NCBI RefSeq assembly: GCF_017874615.1
Contig: NZ_JAGIKV010000004.1
Location: forward strand, 310,001 to 374,000
DNA length: 64,000 bases
From: Paenibacillus xylanexedens
GTDB taxonomy: Bacteria; Bacillota; Bacilli; Paenibacillales; Paenibacillaceae
Direction: 5' to 3'
Shown here one piece after another: positions 27,180-36,294 of this stretch. Position numbers and translations under genes: made by a program. The notes beneath the pieces were generated by a model that saw only the letters and a program-made list of their open reading frames with translations, made no database searches and was not told the origin of the DNA. The first letter of the stretch is position 1. Each line of letters starts with the position of its first letter.

Positions 27180-28382
27180 TTATCTATTTATTAGATTGAA
27201 TTGTATAGGATAATGCTTCACACCAAACACAAAGGCACTTTGTATCGGTTGCAGAGCCGTTCCCGGCATAAGCTGAATGTTTCCCATGTGCTGAAGCAAT
27301 GTATGAAGAACTACCCTTGCCTCCAAACGAGCGAGTGGTGCACCCAAACAAAAATGAATGCCAAAACCAAAGCCCATATGCCTGTTCGGCTTGCGATCAG
27401 AGATGAAATCTTCCGGGTGTTCAAATTGTGTACTGTCCCGATTGGCTGCTCCAACCCAGGAAATCACCTGCTCTCCAGCTTGAATCGTCTGACCATTCAA
27501 CTCTACAGTTTCCTTGGCGACCCGTCCAATCGCGACAATTGGCGGATAATATCTCAGCGTCTCTTCAATCGCAGAAGTAATCCGCTCAGGATGTTCGCGC
27601 AACTCCTGTTGTAGCTCGGGTTGTTCAGACAGAATACGAACCGCATTGGTAATCAGGTTGGTTGTTGTTTCATTACCGGCAGCAAGTAATAGAATACAGA
27701 AGCCTACCACTTCATCTGAAGTCAATTGCTGACCATCAATCTCCGCAGCAAGCAGTAATGAGATCAGATCATCCTTTGGCTGCAACCGACGTTCTTCCAT
27801 AATGTCAGTAAAATAGATATGCAACTCCTGCATATTTCTTTTTTTCTCCTCCAATAACTCCTGGAAGGCCTGTTCACTATCATCACGTGCGCCTTTCACC
27901 AATACATCAGACCAGTCTTTGAACTTTTGACGATCCGCCGCAGGGACTCCGATCAATTCCGCAATGACAATGACAGGCAATGGTGTTGCGAGATCATCAA
28001 TAAGTTCCATATGTCCTTCTGAAAGGTGTGGAGCAATTAACTCATCTGTGATTTCCTGAATACGCGGAGCCAATGCTTCAATTGCCTTGGGTGTAAACGC
28101 CTGGTTCACCAGATCACGCAGCTGTTTGTGTTTGGGAGGGTCTGTTGTCAACATGCTCGTATTGGCACGATCACGTGCAGAAGAGAACAGTTTCGGATTT
28201 TTCAGAACGTACTTCACATCTTCATAACCAAAAACATCCCAACATTCTCGATGCTCATCATAGCGGACTGGAGTGTTATCACGAAGTTCTGCATACACCT
28301 TGAAGGGAGATAACCTCTCTTCCAAAGTCTCCAGTTCCCGAATCGGAATGTAATTTGCATACTTTCTCGGTGCCTGTTTCAT
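27180..28382 (-). CDS. cytochrome P450 (CYP109-like)
   Basis: 400 residues from the ATG at 28382 (GGAGGAG six bases ahead). The I-helix oxygen-activation motif is LAAGNETTT (residues 233-241), ExxR is E274-R277, and the heme-binding loop FGFGIHFCLGAPLARLE has the thiolate Cys345. Soluble, with no membrane anchor. The sequence resembles the B. subtilis YjiB/CYP109 type, which hydroxylates fatty acids and terpenoids; the natural substrate is unknown. No ferredoxin partner lies beside it. Confidence 0.9.
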   Translation of the reverse strand: MKQAPRKYANYIPIRELETLEERLSPFKVYAELRDNTPVRYDEHRECWDVFGYEDVKYVLKNPKLFSSARDRANTSMLTTDPPKHKQLRDLVNQAFTPKAIEALAPRIQEITDELIAPHLSEGHMELIDDLATPLPVIVIAELIGVPAADRQKFKDWSDVLVKGARDDSEQAFQELLEEKKRNMQELHIYFTDIMEERRLQPKDDLISLLLAAEIDGQQLTSDEVVGFCILLLAAGNETTTNLITNAVRILSEQPELQQELREHPERITSAIEETLRYYPPIVAIGRVAKETVELNGQTIQAGEQVISWVGAANRDSTQFEHPEDFISDRKPNRHMGFGFGIHFCLGAPLARLEARVVLHTLLQHMGNIQLMPGTALQPIQSAFVFGVKHYPIQFNLINR

Positions 28383-28868
28383 CGTTTCTCCTCCAATCAA
28401 TATTATATATTTATTTACATATGTTGATCACCCCTATTATAAACATAACTCTATAACGAAACCACTCTTTAGACCGTAATTGAGCCCCATTACCTAATAT
28501 GCGTTACTATCATCCTCTCATTCTGTTACCTACTTCTGATATGAGTCCCAATTCGACATTTTTTTATTAAAACACTTCTTTTTATCAGGACAAAAGACTC
28601 AATATGTAATATTAACTAACATTATAAAGACTTATTTTTCTTGAAAACTCCTAAAACCAGCTCTTATATATCTATATCAGAATGAATATTCTTTCATAAT
28701 TCCTTATAAACAATCATTTTACTCTCATTATCTATGAATGTAACCGATTACTCTATGCTTATCTACGTTTGTCATATTACTTAACATGAAATACAATCAA
28801 TTTGAAATGGTATACATATTCTTCTTAACAAACTTAACATCACACTTACTTGAAGGAGAGTGCTATTC
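28383..28868. other. AT-rich intergenic region between divergent P450 and asparaginase genes
   Basis: About 485 bases, clearly richer in A and T than the surroundings and full of stops in all frames. No convincing ORF, repeat or terminator. It must hold the two divergent promoters, but I could not choose -35/-10 pairs with confidence. Confidence 0.5.
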
Positions 28869-30083
28869 ATGAGTAAAACATCCAATCTTCGTCCCTGGGC
28901 CGTATGGAGTACCGCAGCTTTAACAGCATTGACCATCTCGTTGTCCCCCATTGGAACCTACGCTGCGCACGCAGCTACGGTAGAGGTGAAAGGCACAACA
29001 GGCGCTGTTCAGACAACAACAACAACTACCCCGGCTCGTAATACTTCCATCCCTGCAATACCGGACTCTTCCAAACAATCTGCACTTCCTAATGTATTGG
29101 TGATTGGAACTGGCGGAACGATTGCCGGTCAATCCGAGGACGCCACCAGCTTCCAGAATTACAAGGCAGGTACACTTCCCATTGGAGAGATGGTAGACGC
29201 CTTACCGGATAAACAGAAGATTGCTGATGTTAGCACACTCCAATTCGGAAACTCAGGTTCAGGTTCCTATAGCATGACCGACCTCTATGACTTGTCGCAG
29301 ACGGTAGACAAAGCTCTAGCAACGTATGACAGTGTTGTCGTTACCACGGGTACAGATACAATGGAAGAAATCGCTTATTTCCTCGATATGACGGTTCAGA
29401 GTGACAAACCTGTCGTGATCACAGGCTCCATGCGTCCATGGACCGTCATCGGTTCTGACGCTCAAGCCAATCTGTACAATGCCATCAAACTTGCAGGCAG
29501 TGGTCGTACCACTTCATTTGGCACAGTACTCATGTTGAATGACACAATCCAGCTTGCTCGCGGTGTAACCAAGACGAATGATTATCGGACAGATACGTTT
29601 GAAACACCGATGCTCGGAGCTGTAGGATATATTGATGAAGAAAACATTCGAATCTACCGTGCTCCTGCACGTGCCTTGAAACCTGAAGGGACAGCGAAGC
29701 CCGTATTTGATCTAAGTAAAATCACAAAGGCAGATCTGGCCAAAGTAGAAATTGCGATCTCGTACCAAGAAGCTGGCGGCGGAGCCATTGAAGGATTCGT
29801 GAGCAGCGGTGCCAAAGGAATCGTGACTTCCGGTACCGGAGCTGGCGGTATATCCAGAGCTATGGGACAAGCTCGTACCAAAGCCATTGAAGAAGGTGTC
29901 ATCTTTGTGACCACCACTCGGACGGGTTCAGGAAGTGTGTATGGCGGCGGCAAAGGTATCATTGCAGGCGACAACCTGAGTCCACAACAAGCTCGTGTAT
30001 TATTGATGTTGGGCTTGTCCTTCAGTGACGATTTTGACACCATCAAAAAATGGTTTGAAACGTACGGAACACCTGAAGTATAA
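28869..30083 (+). CDS. exported type II L-asparaginase
   Basis: 404 residues from the ATG at 28869 (GAAGGAG ahead; a GTG at 28860 overlaps that site). A signal peptide with a hydrophobic stretch (WSTAALTALTISLSPIGTYA) ends near AHAA, then a Thr-rich linker. The asparaginase fold follows: VIGTGGTIAGQSED with the nucleophile Thr, and VVTTGTDTMEEIA with the second Thr-Asp pair. It hydrolyses extracellular Asn to Asp and ammonia, as AnsZ does in B. subtilis. Monocistronic, ending at a hairpin. Confidence 0.92.
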   Translation: MSKTSNLRPWAVWSTAALTALTISLSPIGTYAAHAATVEVKGTTGAVQTTTTTTPARNTSIPAIPDSSKQSALPNVLVIGTGGTIAGQSEDATSFQNYKAGTLPIGEMVDALPDKQKIADVSTLQFGNSGSGSYSMTDLYDLSQTVDKALATYDSVVVTTGTDTMEEIAYFLDMTVQSDKPVVITGSMRPWTVIGSDAQANLYNAIKLAGSGRTTSFGTVLMLNDTIQLARGVTKTNDYRTDTFETPMLGAVGYIDEENIRIYRAPARALKPEGTAKPVFDLSKITKADLAKVEIAISYQEAGGGAIEGFVSSGAKGIVTSGTGAGGISRAMGQARTKAIEEGVIFVTTTRTGSGSVYGGGKGIIAGDNLSPQQARVLLMLGLSFSDDFDTIKKWFETYGTPEV

Positions 30084-30113
30084 ATCGAACTACTACAACG
30101 ATATCTGTAAATA

Positions 30114-30166
30114 CAAAGAAAGAGACGATACTCCCTGTGATTCAAGGTGTGTCGTCTCTTCTTTGT
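30114..30166. terminator. bidirectional terminator after asparaginase
   Basis: CAAAGAAAGAGACGA pairs with TCGTCTCTTCTTTG around a loop of about 20 bases. The right arm contains the 3' end of the convergent small membrane-protein gene. Confidence 0.7.
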
Positions 30167-30354
30167 GTGTTTTCAGATTTTATGATTATTTTTTTAGTTA
30201 AATAAAACCTGAACAGATAAACAACAAAGAAAACTAGGGTTGCAATATGTAAAATATAAACTGGCAGTATTAAAAAGGGCGTGTATACGTTAAGAAAATG
30301 AAATACGAAACCTGAGATCAGAAGCAAAGAAAGAAAAATAAATAAAGGTCTCAA
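30142..30354 (-). CDS. small membrane protein, 70 residues
   Basis: Two hydrophobic segments (about residues 4-22 and 26-52) end in a basic, polar tail. The start is TTG at 30354 with a strong GGAGGTG five bases ahead, which supports it as a real gene despite its size. Its last codons form one arm of the shared terminator. Family not recognised. Confidence 0.6.
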   Translation of the reverse strand: MRPLFIFLSLLLISGFVFHFLNVYTPFLILPVYILHIATLVFFVVYLFRFYLTKKIIIKSENTQRRDDTP

Positions 30355-30513
30355 TTCAACACCTCCATATATAGAAATTTATAACTTTTTATATACAATG
30401 TTACCATAAAATTACCTGAAAGTTAGTTATGATCTCTTCTTCACTAAAAAATCAATTCATTTTTAGATAAACCTCAATAAAAACTCATTCTCAACAATCA
30501 ATATTTTTCACAC

Positions 30514-30586
30514 TAAAAAAACTCCGTACAGAATCACGATCCACCTCACAAATATAAGAGCGTGAGATCGTGTTTCATCGGAGTTT
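30514..30586 (-). terminator. terminator of the O-methyltransferase gene
   Basis: AAAACTCCG (about 30518-30526) pairs with CGGAGTTTT, with an inner CACGATC/GATCGTG stem. The minus-strand T run follows. Confidence 0.75.
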
Positions 30587-30608
30587 TATCTTTAGGAAAT
30601 ATCCACTT

Positions 30609-31244
30609 TTACTTCACCCAGGCAAGTACCAGCCCATCGTAATCGGGCAACATGGTCGTCACCAGGCGCGGGTCACTTGCCATCTGTTCATTGAAACGGC
30701 GAACAGCAAGCACGGCCGGGCCCTGCTTGTCAGGATTCAGTGTACGACCACGCAGGAAACAATTATCACCTACAATGACAGCACCTGGCCGGGCCAGCTT
30801 AATGGCATAATCGAGATATACCGGATAATTCTCCTTGTCTGCATCAATAAAGAAGAAATCAAATGTGCGACCTTCCTGCTCCAATTGCTCCAGGCTATCT
30901 GCCGCCGGGCCAATGCGGTACTCCACCGTTTCGCCAAAACCGCCTTCTTCCAGATGACCACGCGCCATTGCTGCATATTCCTCTTTCAGTTCCAGCGAAG
31001 TCAGGGTTCCATTCTCACGCAAACCACGCGCAATGCAGATCCCACTGTAACCGCCCAGCACGCCGATTTCGAGCGCAGCTTCTGCTTTGGATGTCTTCGC
31101 TAGAAACGTGAGCAATCGTCCATACGCCGCAGCAACCGAAACTTCCGGCATACCGTTCGAACGGATGGCCTCTTTCACTTTCAGCAAAAGCTCATCTTCT
31201 TGAAATAATTGATTTACATATTCATCAGGGGTCAGATTCACCAC
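30609..31244 (-). CDS. class I SAM-dependent O-methyltransferase (Methyltransf_3)
   Basis: 211 residues. EIGVLGGYSGICIARGL is the SAM-binding motif I, SLELKEEY the acidic motif II, and FIDADKENYPVYLDYA with VGDNCFLRG carries the metal-binding Asp/Asn residues of catechol-type O-methyltransferases. The start is GTG at 31244 with AAGGAGG six bases ahead; a second GTG follows at once. The acceptor is unknown. Monocistronic, divergent from the RNA methyltransferase. Confidence 0.88.
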   Translation of the reverse strand: MVNLTPDEYVNQLFQEDELLLKVKEAIRSNGMPEVSVAAAYGRLLTFLAKTSKAEAALEIGVLGGYSGICIARGLRENGTLTSLELKEEYAAMARGHLEEGGFGETVEYRIGPAADSLEQLEQEGRTFDFFFIDADKENYPVYLDYAIKLARPGAVIVGDNCFLRGRTLNPDKQGPAVLAVRRFNEQMASDPRLVTTMLPDYDGLVLAWVK

Positions 31245-31322
31245 TAAAATCCTCCTTGGACACTTGGACTGCTTTCCATATGGATGCCAATGTTCTATAA
31301 TAAATGTTTGTTATCAACACAG

Positions 31323-31451
31323 GCGGTTGACTGATGCATCACTTCGAAAGAGGAGTGCATACGTTCACCGCATTTCTCATTGTAAGTTTTTTCACGGAAA
31401 GCGGCAAGGCCGCACCGTTACTATACAGCAGAGAGAAGGATATTCCTTCTC
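31323..31451 (+). promoter_or_regulatory. structured 5' leader with three consecutive hairpins
   Basis: Hairpin 1: GCGGT (31323-31327) with ACCGC (31367-31371), inner ATGCA/TGCAT. Hairpin 2: ACGG...GCGGC-aag-GCCGC...CCGT at 31394-31418. Hairpin 3: GAGAAGGA-tat-TCCTTCTC at 31433-31451. It ends about 20 bases before the RNA methyltransferase start. No known riboswitch consensus recognised; a cis-acting RNA is inferred from the base pairing only. Confidence 0.5.
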
Positions 31452-31471
31452 CAGCTTGAAATGGAGTTGAA

Positions 31472-32635
31472 ATGAATCACATGGCTCAATTGCAATTGAT
31501 TGCAACCTCGGCGATGGGACTCGAGGCTGTTGTTGCCCGGGAACTGAAGCAACTGGGGTATGAAGATGTTACGATCGACAATGGACGGGTTTTCTTCACA
31601 GGAGATTATATTGATATTTGCCGTTGTAACCTGTGGCTGAGAAGTTCGGATCGCGTATTGGTGAAAATGGGTGAATTCCCTGCCACGACTTTCGACGAAT
31701 TGTTTGAAGGCACCAAAGCACTACCTTGGGAAGAGTGGATTCCAGCCGATGGCGAATTCCCTGTAGAGGGTCGTTCTCAAAAATCCCAGTTAAGCAGTGT
31801 GCCTGCATCACAAGGGATCGTGAAAAAAGCAATCGTAGAGAAACTGAAGCTGACTTATGACACGGAGTGGTTCCCAGAGGATGGGTCTCGTTATGTGATT
31901 GAGGTCATTCTGCTGAACGATCGCGCCCTGCTTACTTTAGATACAACGGGACCAGGTCTGCATAAACGGGGTTATCGTAAACTCGTTACCGAAGCGCCAC
32001 TCAAAGAAACACTTGCTGCCGCTCTTATTCAGCTCAGTCGCTGGAATGTATCCCGTCCATTCTATGACCCATGCTGTGGATCAGGCACAATGCTGATCGA
32101 AGCCGCTATGATCGGCTGGAACATTGCACCAGGACTTCGTCGGACCTTCAACTCTGAGGACTGGGCTGTCATTCCTGAAGAATTATGGGAACAGGCGCGC
32201 GAAGAAGCATTTGATGCTGTTCGTGACGATATCCCGTTACAGATTTCAGGTAGCGATATTGATCCGGAAGCGATTGAAGTTGCTATGGCAGCGATCAAAA
32301 GTGCTGGGTTCGCCAAAGATATTGAAGTCAGCGTCCTGCCCGCTCATCGCGCAAGACCACAGGGTGAATATGGTGTCATCATTACCAATCCCCCATATGG
32401 TGAACGTTTGAGTGAAGAAAAAGAAGTTCAGAAGTTGCTCCGCTCATTAGGGCGCAGTTACCTCGACATGCCAACATGGTCCTTTTTTGCCATCACGTCG
32501 ACCAAAGCTTTCGAGGAGTATTTCGGTCATAAGGCAGACAAACGTCGCAAGTTGTTCAACGGACGAATTGAAACCCAGTACTATCAGTATTTGGGCCCAC
32601 TGCCCCCACGAAATAAAACACCACAATCTTCATAG
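31472..32635 (+). CDS. rlmL: THUMP-domain class I 23S rRNA methyltransferase (RlmL/YpsC type)
   Basis: 387 residues. An N-terminal THUMP RNA-binding region (about 1-155, starting near LIATSAMGLEAVVARELKQL) is followed by a UPF0020 methyltransferase domain: YDPCCGSGTMLIEAA (motif I) and ITNPPYGER (motif IV, typical for N2-guanine methylation). The length fits the single-domain YpsC version rather than the fused E. coli RlmKL. It should make m2G in 23S rRNA. It is preceded by a leader with three hairpins and followed by a terminator. Confidence 0.85.
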   Translation: MNHMAQLQLIATSAMGLEAVVARELKQLGYEDVTIDNGRVFFTGDYIDICRCNLWLRSSDRVLVKMGEFPATTFDELFEGTKALPWEEWIPADGEFPVEGRSQKSQLSSVPASQGIVKKAIVEKLKLTYDTEWFPEDGSRYVIEVILLNDRALLTLDTTGPGLHKRGYRKLVTEAPLKETLAAALIQLSRWNVSRPFYDPCCGSGTMLIEAAMIGWNIAPGLRRTFNSEDWAVIPEELWEQAREEAFDAVRDDIPLQISGSDIDPEAIEVAMAAIKSAGFAKDIEVSVLPAHRARPQGEYGVIITNPPYGERLSEEKEVQKLLRSLGRSYLDMPTWSFFAITSTKAFEEYFGHKADKRRKLFNGRIETQYYQYLGPLPPRNKTPQSS

Positions 32636-32649
32636 TTGTTTCGAATACA

Positions 32650-32688
32650 AAGTGCTCCTGCCATCCATGGCCGGGGCGCTTTTTTTTG
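32650..32688 (+). terminator. intrinsic terminator
   Basis: AAGTGCTCC pairs with GGGGCGCTT and is followed by eight T. Confidence 0.8.
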
Positions 32689-32763
32689 TGCACTTTTCCG
32701 ATCATATGAATTCTCCGTCATCGGCCTTCGTCTGGACCGGATTCGATTCTCCCTGAGGCATAG

Positions 32764-32791
32764 TTGAAAACGCTTGAGGCCACGCTATAAT
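32764..32791 (+). promoter_or_regulatory. sigma-A promoter of ltaS
   Basis: TTGAAA (32764-32769), a 16-base spacer, TATAAT (32786-32791), about 60 bases before the LTA synthase start. Confidence 0.55.
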
Positions 32792-32850
32792 GAATGGAGC
32801 CCTATTTTACATTCCGATAACAAAACAACAAAAGCAAGGAGGACATACAT

Positions 32851-34851
32851 ATGGTTGTCACTCGGCCTAAGCGCAGCTCCATGCCACGCGGGCTTTTAAA
32901 TCATCCATTAACGTTATATCTTATTTTTCTTGTGCTCATGCTGCTCAAACTCATGTGGCTCCATCACAATCTTCACGCTTATAACATTACGATGGGACTG
33001 CTGGATAAAGTCATTGCCATTGGATCTTTACTACTCCTGTCCTTTTGGACCTGGTTGTTGCCACGTAGAGGCATGATCTTGTCTCTCGCCATGCTTAACC
33101 TGCTGCTTACCGCACTAATCTACGCCGATATGGTGTATTATCGCTATTTCCAGGATTTCTTGACCATCCCGGTATTGTTGCAAGCCAGACAAGTAGACGC
33201 ATTGGGTGACAGCATCGCTACATTGATCTACACAAGCGATCTCTGGTTCTTTGCTGATTGGCTTGTCGTCATTCCATTCACAGCTATTGTACTATTCAGC
33301 AGACGTTACCGTTCGAAGCACACCAGTCCGTCTGTTCATGGCTATGGGAGTTATTCGTACAACGGTGGCAAGGCGCGGATGCACCGCCGTCTCACTGCTG
33401 GCAGCATTGCCCTTGTGCTGGGACTTGGCCTCGCGGTTGGCCCGATTTATTTCTACAGTAAAACATGGGCCAAAGGCCTGTTCGATAACAACTGGTGGAA
33501 TGTATCCATGTATAACGTAACCGGACTGCTCGCTTTTCACGGTTATGATCTGTACAACTATGCCAAAGACCACATCGGCTCCGGGCCGCAGGCTGAACCC
33601 GCTGATGTTGAGCAAGCAAAGGCATTCTTCGCTGAAAGGCAAAGAACTGCCCCGCAGAATGATGCCTTGTTTGGCAAATATAAAGACAGCAATGTCATCA
33701 TTGTTCAGGGTGAGGCTTTTATGAACTTCATGATTGGTCAGAGCATTGGCGGTCAGGAGATCACACCCCATTTTAATGAACTGATGAAGGAAAGTCAGTA
33801 TTATAGTCACTTTTACCACCAGACCGGGCAGGGCAGAACGTCAGATGCCGATTTTGGCGCAAACATTTCCCTGCATCCACTTCCGGTTGGATCAGCGTTT
33901 GTACGCTATGCAGACCATACGTATGATTCCCTTCCTTCCATTCTGAAGGATAACGGGTACAGCACCAACGTATTTCACGCTTATGAGAGTGGCTTCTGGA
34001 ATCGGTATACGATGTATCAGAATATGAAGTACGACAAGTTTTATAGTAAAAATGATTTTGCACAGGATGACCCACTTGGTTGGTCCCTGTCTGACGAATC
34101 CTTTTTCCGTCAATCCGTTGAGAAAATGAGTAGTGAGGTGACCGAACCGTTCTATTCCTTCCTCATTACACTCAGCAGTCACCATCCATACGCCTTACCT
34201 AAAGAGAAACAGCAACTGGATGTAGGCGAGTTCCAGGGGACCATGTTCGGAAACTATCTGCAATCCGTTCATTACGTGGATTCGGCACTCGGCAAGATGG
34301 TCGAGGATCTGAAAAATCGGGGATTATGGGAAAATACCATTTTTATGTTTTACGGAGACCACGACAACTCAATTAAGGAACAATCACAATACGAACAGTT
34401 CCTGGGACGTTCGCTGAACGAACTGGATATGACACAGATCATGAACGAGGTTCCTCTGCTCGTGCATTTACCGGACGGAGCAGCTGCCGGAACCATCGAC
34501 GAACCTTCGGGACAACTGGACATCACGCCATCCGTATTGCATCTGCTCGGCGTGTCCGACCAGTCCTATTATCATATGGGTAACGACGTATACGACGGGT
34601 CTTCACGTACGGTTGTGCTGCGTAATGGCACATTCTCGGATGGTTCTGTATTCTATATTCCATCGGATGATTATATCTATGAGAGCGGTGCTTGTTATGA
34701 CCTGTCCACACGCGACAAAACGGACAGCAATGCTTGCCGCCCCGGTCATGATGAAGCAACCAAACGATTGCATGTCTCGGACACGGTCATTACTTATGAT
34801 TTGATTCAGCGCTTTCGAGAGGAAGACAGTTCAACAGCAACATCGCAATGA
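32851..34851 (+). CDS. ltaS: lipoteichoic acid synthase (LtaS family)
   Basis: 666 residues. Five transmembrane helices in the first 220 residues, then an extracellular sulfatase-fold domain. Metal and catalytic features: VQGEAFMNF (Mn-binding Glu), GQGRTSDADF with Thr330 as nucleophile (Thr300 in S. aureus LtaS), and FMFYGDHDNSI (Asp-His ligands). It polymerises glycerol phosphate from phosphatidylglycerol on the outer membrane face. Two cysteines near the C-terminus could form a disulfide. Preceded by a sigma-A promoter. Confidence 0.92.
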   Translation: MVVTRPKRSSMPRGLLNHPLTLYLIFLVLMLLKLMWLHHNLHAYNITMGLLDKVIAIGSLLLLSFWTWLLPRRGMILSLAMLNLLLTALIYADMVYYRYFQDFLTIPVLLQARQVDALGDSIATLIYTSDLWFFADWLVVIPFTAIVLFSRRYRSKHTSPSVHGYGSYSYNGGKARMHRRLTAGSIALVLGLGLAVGPIYFYSKTWAKGLFDNNWWNVSMYNVTGLLAFHGYDLYNYAKDHIGSGPQAEPADVEQAKAFFAERQRTAPQNDALFGKYKDSNVIIVQGEAFMNFMIGQSIGGQEITPHFNELMKESQYYSHFYHQTGQGRTSDADFGANISLHPLPVGSAFVRYADHTYDSLPSILKDNGYSTNVFHAYESGFWNRYTMYQNMKYDKFYSKNDFAQDDPLGWSLSDESFFRQSVEKMSSEVTEPFYSFLITLSSHHPYALPKEKQQLDVGEFQGTMFGNYLQSVHYVDSALGKMVEDLKNRGLWENTIFMFYGDHDNSIKEQSQYEQFLGRSLNELDMTQIMNEVPLLVHLPDGAAAGTIDEPSGQLDITPSVLHLLGVSDQSYYHMGNDVYDGSSRTVVLRNGTFSDGSVFYIPSDDYIYESGACYDLSTRDKTDSNACRPGHDEATKRLHVSDTVITYDLIQRFREEDSSTATSQ

Positions 34852-34936
34852 GCAGATCGTAATGACAAACTAAACAAATACACGAAATGAATTGAATTGC
34901 ATTCAATCAGATTTTAAAAAGGGGAACTCTCATTAC

Positions 34937-35364
34937 ATGACATCACACACTGAACCACTCAATATTGAACAGCTATTGTTCGATGCAGCCGCAAACTTTG
35001 TGAAGCAACGTTATCCTCAGGGATGGGGCGGTGCGGGTGCCGTCTATACCGAAGCTGGCTCCCTGCTGATTAGTATAGCTCCAGAGGTCATCACGATGCC
35101 ACGCATCTATGTATGGAAACAGGGGCTTATCTGGAAGCCCACAAATTGAACGAACGCGTCACCCACTCCCTCTGTATCGCTCGTGATGACGAGCATTCAG
35201 AATTCAAGGTCCTTACACCTTGTGGTGTATGCCAGGAACGATTATTTTACTGGGGCGAAGAAGTCAAAGCTGCCGTATACGATCCTTCTGGTCAGTTGAT
35301 CTTCAAAAGATTGGACGAGATTCAACCTTACCATTGGTCCAAGGCATATCGGGATAAAAAGTAA
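34937..35364 (+). pseudogene. cytidine deaminase-like gene broken by a one-base deletion
   Basis: The first frame (34937, AAGGGGAA upstream) reads NIEQLLFDAAANFVKQRYPQ and runs to LLISIAPEVIT, then leaves the family pattern. The family sequence resumes one frame over as DATHLCMETGAYLEAHKLNE and ends after TPCGVCQERLFYW. The zinc ligands Cys-x-Glu and PCxxC are thus present but in different frames. Adding one base at about 35092 (ATCaACGAT) joins them into a 142-residue protein like the blasticidin-S/cytidine deaminase group. Either a real frameshift or a sequencing error. Confidence 0.75.
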
Positions 35365-35369
35365 TCTCC

Positions 35370-35398
35370 TTGCGAATTATAGAAAGTGGCTTTATAAT
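35370..35398 (+). promoter_or_regulatory. sigma-A promoter of the FrnE-like gene
   Basis: TTGCGA (35370-35375), a 17-base spacer, TATAAT (35393-35398), just after the broken deaminase gene and about 50 bases before the next start. Confidence 0.6.
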
Positions 35399-35446
35399 TG
35401 TAACCATATAAGTTTCAACTAAAAGGATGATGGAGGTTTTAATAAA

Positions 35447-36172
35447 ATGAATATTGAGATATGGTCTGATTTTCTGTGCCCTTTCTGTTATATCGGTAAA
35501 CGCCGCCTGGAGAATGTACTGGAACAGTTCCCACACCGTGATGAAGTGAAGCTGCAATTCAAAAGCTTCGAGCTTGATCCAAACGCTGCATTGAACCCAG
35601 GCAAAACCAATTCGGAATATTTGGCTGCCAAATATAATATGAGCGTGGAACAAGCCAAAGGTATGAATGCCCAGATGAATGCCAATGCTCGTACGGCAGG
35701 ACTGGAATACAATATCGATGCCATGATTCCTACGAACTCCTTCTCAGCTCACCGCTTGACACACTGGGCAGATACACAAGGCAAAGCACTTGAACTGAGT
35801 GAACGGATATTCCAAGCTGTATTTATTGAAGGTAAACACTCCGGCGACACTGAAGTGTTGGCTCAGTTAGCAGTAGAAGTAGGTCTGGATCGTGACGCAG
35901 CTACGGCAGTGCTGTCCAGTGATCAATTCACCGACAATGTCCGCGCTGACCAAGCGGAAGGCGAGCAACTCGGCATCCGCGGTGTACCATTCTTCGTATT
36001 CGACCGCAAGTTCGCCGTATCGGGCGCTCAGCCGGACGAGGTATTCCTGGATGCCATTCAAAAAGCCTGGGACGACCGTTCCCCTTTCACCATGGTTGAA
36101 TCCAACACAACAGAAACAGACGGCAGTGGCATCTGCACAGATGACGGCTGCGAAGTCCCGAAAAAAATTTAA
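35447..36172 (+). CDS. DsbA-family FrnE-like dithiol oxidoreductase
   Basis: 241 residues of the DsbA/thioredoxin fold with an inserted helical domain. The active-site CPFC is at residues 11-14 (SDFLCPFCYIG) and the cis-Pro loop is RGVPFFVFD. A C-terminal extension carries a second cysteine pair, C230-x4-C235 (ICTDDGCEV), matching the CX4C motif described for Deinococcus FrnE. No signal peptide, so cytosolic; a role in oxidative-stress repair is inferred from that relative. It has its own promoter and a strong terminator. Confidence 0.88.
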   Translation: MNIEIWSDFLCPFCYIGKRRLENVLEQFPHRDEVKLQFKSFELDPNAALNPGKTNSEYLAAKYNMSVEQAKGMNAQMNANARTAGLEYNIDAMIPTNSFSAHRLTHWADTQGKALELSERIFQAVFIEGKHSGDTEVLAQLAVEVGLDRDAATAVLSSDQFTDNVRADQAEGEQLGIRGVPFFVFDRKFAVSGAQPDEVFLDAIQKAWDDRSPFTMVESNTTETDGSGICTDDGCEVPKKI

Positions 36173-36186
36173 GCCAATTCACACAC

Positions 36187-36234
36187 AAAAAGCAGCAGGA
36201 TCAGGGAGTATCCCCTGACCCTGCTGCTTTTTTA
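36187..36234. terminator. bidirectional terminator
   Basis: AAAAAGCAGCAGGATCAGGG pairs with CCCTGACCCTGCTGCTTTTT (one bulge) around AGTATC. Confidence 0.85.
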
Positions 36235-36294
36235 TATGCTACACACCACTCAAGCTCATTGTATATATTTGTGTTTGATGAACAGTTACTGTGG

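Noticed and set aside
31261..31471. RNase P RNA gene expected from the B. subtilis neighbourhood of ypsC
   Set aside because: The gap is too short (about 230 bases) and lacks the conserved GAGGAAAGTCC core of RNase P RNA.
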